Of a DNA stretch of 46,814 nt, positions 43,723 to 46,814 are shown piece by piece. Positions within the stretch are counted from its first letter, which is position 1. Each line of letters starts with the position of its first letter. The stretch lies in contig JAGMCF010000056.1 of the NCBI GenBank assembly GCA_023129415.1, positions 1-46,814 on the forward strand, in the 5' to 3' direction. The notes beneath the pieces were generated by a model. That model was not told the DNA's origin. It worked only from the letters and a program-made list of their open reading frames with translations, and ran no database searches. The translations under genes were made by a program, and so were the position numbers. Source of the DNA: Candidatus Cloacimonadota bacterium. GTDB lineage: Bacteria > Cloacimonadota > Cloacimonadia > JGIOTU-2.

Positions 43723-44430
43723 CTACTTTGTTTGAATTTCTTTCAGATAGGCAACCGAGTCAATCTTGATTCCTGGACTCATTGAAGAACATATAGTCAT
43801 ACTTTTAATATATTTTCCCTTTGCTGCTGGAGGTTTATCATGCAAAATTGCTTTCATTATAGTTAAGATATTCTCATAAATCTTCTTCTTATCAAAAGAA
43901 ATTTTACCAACAGAAACATGGATATTTGAAAATTTATCTATTCGGTATTCTACTTTTCCAGCCTTAGATTCTTTAACAGCTTGTTCAACATCCATAGTAA
44001 TGGTGCCTGTTTTGGGGTTTGGCATAAGCTTTCTTGGACCTAAAATTCTTGCTAATTTTCCCACTTTCCCCATTAAATTTGGTATTGCAATCGCAACATC
44101 AAAATCAGTCCAGCCTTTTTGAATCCTTTCAGCCAGATCATCCATTCCAACATAATCAGCACCAGCATTTTTAGCTTCTTCAGCTTTATCTCCATCAGCA
44201 AAAACTAAAACCCTTACTTTTTTTCCTGTACCACCTGGAAGAACAACAGTCCCTCTAACCATTTGATTTGCTTTTTTGGGGTCAACCCCAAGTCGCAGAT
44301 GGAGCTCTATTGTTTCGTCAAATTTAGAACTCGGTAATTGGGCAAGTAATTCAATAGCTTCTTTCAAAGAATAAAATTTATTATTATTTATTTTTTCAAC
44401 TGATTGCAAATATCTTTTCCCATGTTTCAT
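43723..44430 (-). CDS. rplA: 50S ribosomal protein L1
   Basis: L1 forms the mobile stalk that releases E-site tRNA, and represses the rplK-rplA transcript in other bacteria. The 235 residues include MKHGKRYLQSVEKINNNKFY, ELHLRLGVDPKKANQMVRGT, VLPGGTGKKVRVLVFADGDK and GPRKLMPNPKTGTIT. It follows rplK by 24 bases. Confidence 0.98.
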   Translation of the reverse strand: MKHGKRYLQSVEKINNNKFYSLKEAIELLAQLPSSKFDETIELHLRLGVDPKKANQMVRGTVVLPGGTGKKVRVLVFADGDKAEEAKNAGADYVGMDDLAERIQKGWTDFDVAIAIPNLMGKVGKLARILGPRKLMPNPKTGTITMDVEQAVKESKAGKVEYRIDKFSNIHVSVGKISFDKKKIYENILTIMKAILHDKPPAAKGKYIKSMTICSSMSPGIKIDSVAYLKEIQTK

Positions 44431-44454
44431 TAGTAAGTCTCCTGTTACATATTG

Positions 44455-44877
44455 CTACTTTATTGTAACACCCAAACTTCTTGCAGTTCCAGCGATCATT
44501 CTGGTTGCAGTTTCAAGACTGGCTGCATTAAGGTCTTTCATTTTGATTTTTGCAATTTTCTCAAGTTGTTCCTTTGTTATGCTGCCAACTTTATCGCGAT
44601 TAGGTACTGGTGACCCTTTTGCCAAACCAACCTCTTTTTTAATTAATATTGCTGCAGGTGGAGATTTAGTAACAAAACTAAAAGATCGGTCTTGATAAAT
44701 CTCAATTTCAGCAGGAATAATCATTCCAGTATCATTTTTCGTTCTATCATTAAATTGCTTACAAAAATCTCCTATATTAACCCCATGTTGACCTAGAGCA
44801 GGACCGACTGGAGGTGCAGGGGTTGCCTGTCCGGCAGGGAGTTGCAATTTTACTTTTCCTAAAATCTTCTTTGCCAT
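44455..44877 (-). CDS. rplK: 50S ribosomal protein L11
   Basis: L11 forms the GTPase-associated centre base and is needed for the stringent response through RelA. The 140 residues include [37 protein letters not shown] and the C-terminal [14 protein letters not shown]. Its proline-rich N-terminal domain is intact. It is 11 bases after nusG. Confidence 0.98.
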   Translation of the reverse strand: MAKKILGKVKLQLPAGQATPAPPVGPALGQHGVNIGDFCKQFNDRTKNDTGMIIPAEIEIYQDRSFSFVTKSPPAAILIKKEVGLAKGSPVPNRDKVGSITKEQLEKIAKIKMKDLNAASLETATRMIAGTARSLGVTIK

Positions 44878-44888
44878 CTTTCTTTCCT

Positions 44889-45422
44889 TTAATCAAGCTT
44901 TTCTACTTGATTGAAGCTCACCTCTACAGGAGTAATACGTCCAAAAACCGTAACATTAACTACTAACTTTTCTTTATCTTCAATAATTCTTTCAACTGAA
45001 CCTTCAAAATCATTGAAAGGTCCATCAATAATTTTAATACGACCACCAACTAAAAAACTCATAACTTTTGAAAGTTCGTCCTTATCTTGTTTTATGCCTA
45101 AAATCCGATTTATTTCACTTTCAGAAAGAGGTTTGGGGATTTTACCACTCCCAAGAAATTTAGTAGCACCAGGTATTTGCATAATAAAATTATAAGTTTC
45201 TGGTGTCATAGCCATCTCTATAAGAAGATAATTTGGAAATATCTTTCTTTCTCTCACCAACCTTTTACCATCTCTTATAACAAAAGTTTTATGTGATGAT
45301 ATAATAATCTCACCAAAATACTCTTTAAGGCCACTATCTTCTAAGAGCCTTTCAGCAGCTTCTTTAACCTGTTTTTCTCTGCTTACATAGGTATATAAAA
45401 CATACCATTTTTTTTTTATCAT
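44889..45422 (-). CDS. nusG: Transcription termination/antitermination protein NusG
   Basis: NusG binds the polymerase clamp and couples transcription to translation. Its N-terminal NGN domain begins [20 protein letters not shown] and includes [20 protein letters not shown]; the C-terminal KOW domain is [20 protein letters not shown]. At 177 residues it has no large insertion. The start overlaps the secE stop by four bases (ATGA). Confidence 0.97.
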   Translation of the reverse strand: MIKKKWYVLYTYVSREKQVKEAAERLLEDSGLKEYFGEIIISSHKTFVIRDGKRLVRERKIFPNYLLIEMAMTPETYNFIMQIPGATKFLGSGKIPKPLSESEINRILGIKQDKDELSKVMSFLVGGRIKIIDGPFNDFEGSVERIIEDKEKLVVNVTVFGRITPVEVSFNQVEKLD

Positions 45423-45607
45423 CTGAAAAGAACAAATTTAACAATTTGACTGAATATATTATCAATAATCCAAATAAATATACCTAAAATAATTGAAAAA
45501 GCAATAACAACAGTTGTGCCTTCTTTAATATCAGCTTTAGTAGGCCAAACAACATTGCGTAATTCTTGCCTTACTTCTCTAAGAAACTTTACAGTTTTTT
45601 TGAACAT
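45419..45607 (-). CDS. secE: Preprotein translocase subunit SecE
   Basis: The single-helix clamp of the SecYEG channel. The 62 residues comprise an amphipathic segment (VKFLREVRQELRNVVWPTKA) and one membrane helix (TTVVIAFSIILGIFIWIID). The ATG at 45605-45607 is preceded by TTGAGGAAT; a TTG nine bases upstream in frame is less likely. It follows tRNA-Trp by 22 bases and overlaps nusG. Confidence 0.96.
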   Translation of the reverse strand: MFKKTVKFLREVRQELRNVVWPTKADIKEGTTVVIAFSIILGIFIWIIDNIFSQIVKFVLFR

Positions 45608-45629
45608 ATTCCTCAATATAATGGAATAA

Positions 45630-45705
45630 TGGCAGGCCCGGCAGGAATTGAACCCGCACTCTTCGGTTTTGGAGACCGCTGCTTTACCGTTTAAGCTACA
45701 GGCCT
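45630..45705 (-). tRNA. tRNA-Trp, anticodon CCA
   Basis: A complete 76-base cloverleaf with encoded CCA: acceptor AGGCCTG/CGGGCCT (one G-T pair), D-stem GCTT/AAGC, anticodon stem GCGGT/ACCGA (last pair mismatched or weak) around CTCCAAA, and T-arm GCGGG-TTCAATT-CCTGC. It sits between rpmG and secE with spacers of 7 and 22 bases, an arrangement common in bacteria, so it is probably cut from the operon transcript. Confidence 0.96.
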
Positions 45706-45712
45706 ATACTTA

Positions 45713-45862
45713 TTATTTTGTCTCTTTATGTAGAGTATGTTTTCTACATACAGGACAATATTTTTTGTATTCAACCCTTTTAGGATGACTTCTCTTATTT
45801 TTGGTGGTTGTATAGTTTCTTGATTTACATTCAGAACAAGCCAATTTGATTATATCTCGCAT
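45713..45862 (-). CDS. rpmG: 50S ribosomal protein L33 (zinc-binding form)
   Basis: A 49-residue protein starting [20 protein letters not shown] and ending with [15 protein letters not shown]. Both CxxC pairs (C9/C12 and C36/C39) are present, so it is the zinc-binding paralogue type. AGGAT lies five bases before the ATG, and the gene starts seven bases after the tuf stop. Confidence 0.97.
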   Translation of the reverse strand: MRDIIKLACSECKSRNYTTTKNKRSHPKRVEYKKYCPVCRKHTLHKETK

Positions 45863-45869
45863 GAATATC

Positions 45870-46814
45870 CTATTCGATAATATCTCCGACTACTCCGGCA
45901 CCCACGGTGCGTCCACCTTCACGAATAGCAAAACGTAAACCTTGTTCTAAAGCAATTGGTGTAAGAAGTTCAATCTGCATTGTAACATTATCACCGGGCA
46001 TAACCATATCAACGCCTTCAGGTAATGATAATGTTCCTGTAACATCTGTAGTTCTGAAGTAGAACTGAGGTCTATAACCACTAAAGAATGGCTTATGTCT
46101 TCCACCTTCATCTTTAGTGAGGATGTAAGTTTCACCTTTGAATATTTTGTGAGGAGTAATACTCTTTGGTTTAGCTAACACCATTCCACGCTCAACTTCA
46201 TCCTTAGCAATACCACGCAAAAGAACACCAATATTATCTCCTGCTTGTCCAGAATCAAGTATCTTTCTGAACATTTCAACTCCAGTTACAACAATCTCAC
46301 GGGTCTCTTTAATACCTACCCGTTCAACTTTGTCACCAATCTTTACCTGACCTCTTTCTATTCTACCTGTCGCAACAGTACCTCGACCAGGAATACTGAA
46401 AATGTCTTCAATAGGCATTAAGAAAGGTTTATCAATATCTCTCTTTGGCAGCGGGATATAATCATCCAATGCACTTATAAGTTCAACTATTGACCCGCAA
46501 TTTTCACATTCAGACTTTCCGCAACCACAATTCAATGCTTTTAATGCACTACCTTGAATTATTGGAACATCATCTCCAGGAAATTCATAATCATTTAATA
46601 GATCTCGGATTTCTAATTCAACCAGCTCTAACAATTCAGGGTCATCTACCATATCAACTTTGTTCATATATACAACAACATATGGAACTCCAACCTGTCT
46701 TGCTAAAAGAATATGTTCTTTTGTTTGAGGCATAACACCATCAGCAGCACTAACGACTAATATTGAGCCATCCATTTGTGCTGCGCCAGTAATCATATTC
46801 TTAATATAGTCAGC
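45870..46814 (-). CDS. tuf: Elongation factor Tu, N-terminus beyond the window
   Basis: EF-Tu delivers aminoacyl-tRNA to the ribosome. The visible 314 residues begin in [20 protein letters not shown], so about 100 residues including the P-loop lie outside. NKVD (G4) and GSALKAL (G5) are present, followed by domains 2 and 3 ending [11 protein letters not shown]. The loop after G5 reads [20 protein letters not shown], in which four cysteines replace the usual acidic segment and could bind zinc. It heads the minus-strand run as far as visible. Confidence 0.97.
   Translation of the reverse strand, partial: ADYIKNMITGAAQMDGSILVVSAADGVMPQTKEHILLARQVGVPYVVVYMNKVDMVDDPELLELVELEIRDLLNDYEFPGDDVPIIQGSALKALNCGCGKSECENCGSIVELISALDDYIPLPKRDIDKPFLMPIEDIFSIPGRGTVATGRIERGQVKIGDKVERVGIKETREIVVTGVEMFRKILDSGQAGDNIGVLLRGIAKDEVERGMVLAKPKSITPHKIFKGETYILTKDEGGRHKPFFSGYRPQFYFRTTDVTGTLSLPEGVDMVMPGDNVTMQIELLTPIALEQGLRFAIREGGRTVGAGVVGDIIE

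Overview
The window is 46.8 kb of AT-rich bacterial chromosome. Most genes are on the minus strand. From about 15.35 kb to the right edge lies one nearly uninterrupted minus-strand run joining the classical tuf-secE-nusG, rplKAJL-rpoBC, str, S10, spc and alpha groups: tuf (cut by the window edge), rpmG, tRNA-Trp, secE, nusG, L11, L1, L10, L7/L12, rpoB, rpoC, S12, S7, fusA, S10, L3, L4, L23, L2, S19, L22, S3, L16, L29, S17, L14, L24, L5, S14, S8, L6, L18, S5, L30, L15, secY, adk, map, infA, L36, S13, S11, S4, rpoA, L17. I cannot name the organism from sequence alone. The AT-rich composition, full set of cysteine-bearing zinc-type ribosomal proteins (S4, S14, L24, L33, L36), a four-cysteine insertion in EF-Tu and an mraZ-rsmH-ftsL-ftsI cluster fit an uncultivated bacterial lineage, perhaps of the FCB or candidate-phylum kind (Cloacimonadota, Marinimicrobia or WOR-3 are guesses).

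Left to right: 1-362 is gene-free and full of small hairpins. 363-4148 is the start of a division and cell-wall cluster on the minus strand (mraZ, rsmH, a small FtsL-like protein, ftsI with a C-terminal PASTA domain). 4557-11969 holds single minus-strand housekeeping and metabolic genes separated by repeat-rich spacers: a YtcJ-like amidohydrolase, tRNA-Gly(CCC), a TrmO/TsaA-family protein with an N-terminal zinc ribbon, a broken uracil-DNA-glycosylase-like remnant, a PDZ/radical-SAM (DUF512) protein, a class V aminotransferase and an M20 peptidase. 12176-15150 is plus-strand: ogt, ispG and a Ppx/GppA-family phosphatase. The plus-strand block and the ribosomal run converge at 15.15-15.35 kb, where a strong minus-strand intrinsic terminator and a C-rich double-hairpin sequence lie.

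The genes themselves are conventional. The unusual content is between them. At least four families of short palindromic elements sit in the spacers, including inside the ribosomal cluster, where spacers are otherwise 2-40 bases. One family ends in a conserved stretch (GTGGC, an A-run, then GGATT plus CA) directly in front of the start codons of the amidohydrolase, the Ppx/GppA gene and rplF. At secY/adk, a 24-base segment carrying the Shine-Dalgarno sequence and the start of adk occurs three times, bracketing two copies of a palindromic element; 135 bases of the two units are identical. Upstream of the Ppx/GppA gene the start context also occurs three times. I read this as repeated insertion of non-coding elements that carry or duplicate the translation start region of the downstream gene, so that the gene keeps a working start. 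This is the best candidate for an undescribed system here; function and mechanism are inference.

No CRISPR array, transposase, prophage gene or rRNA gene was seen.
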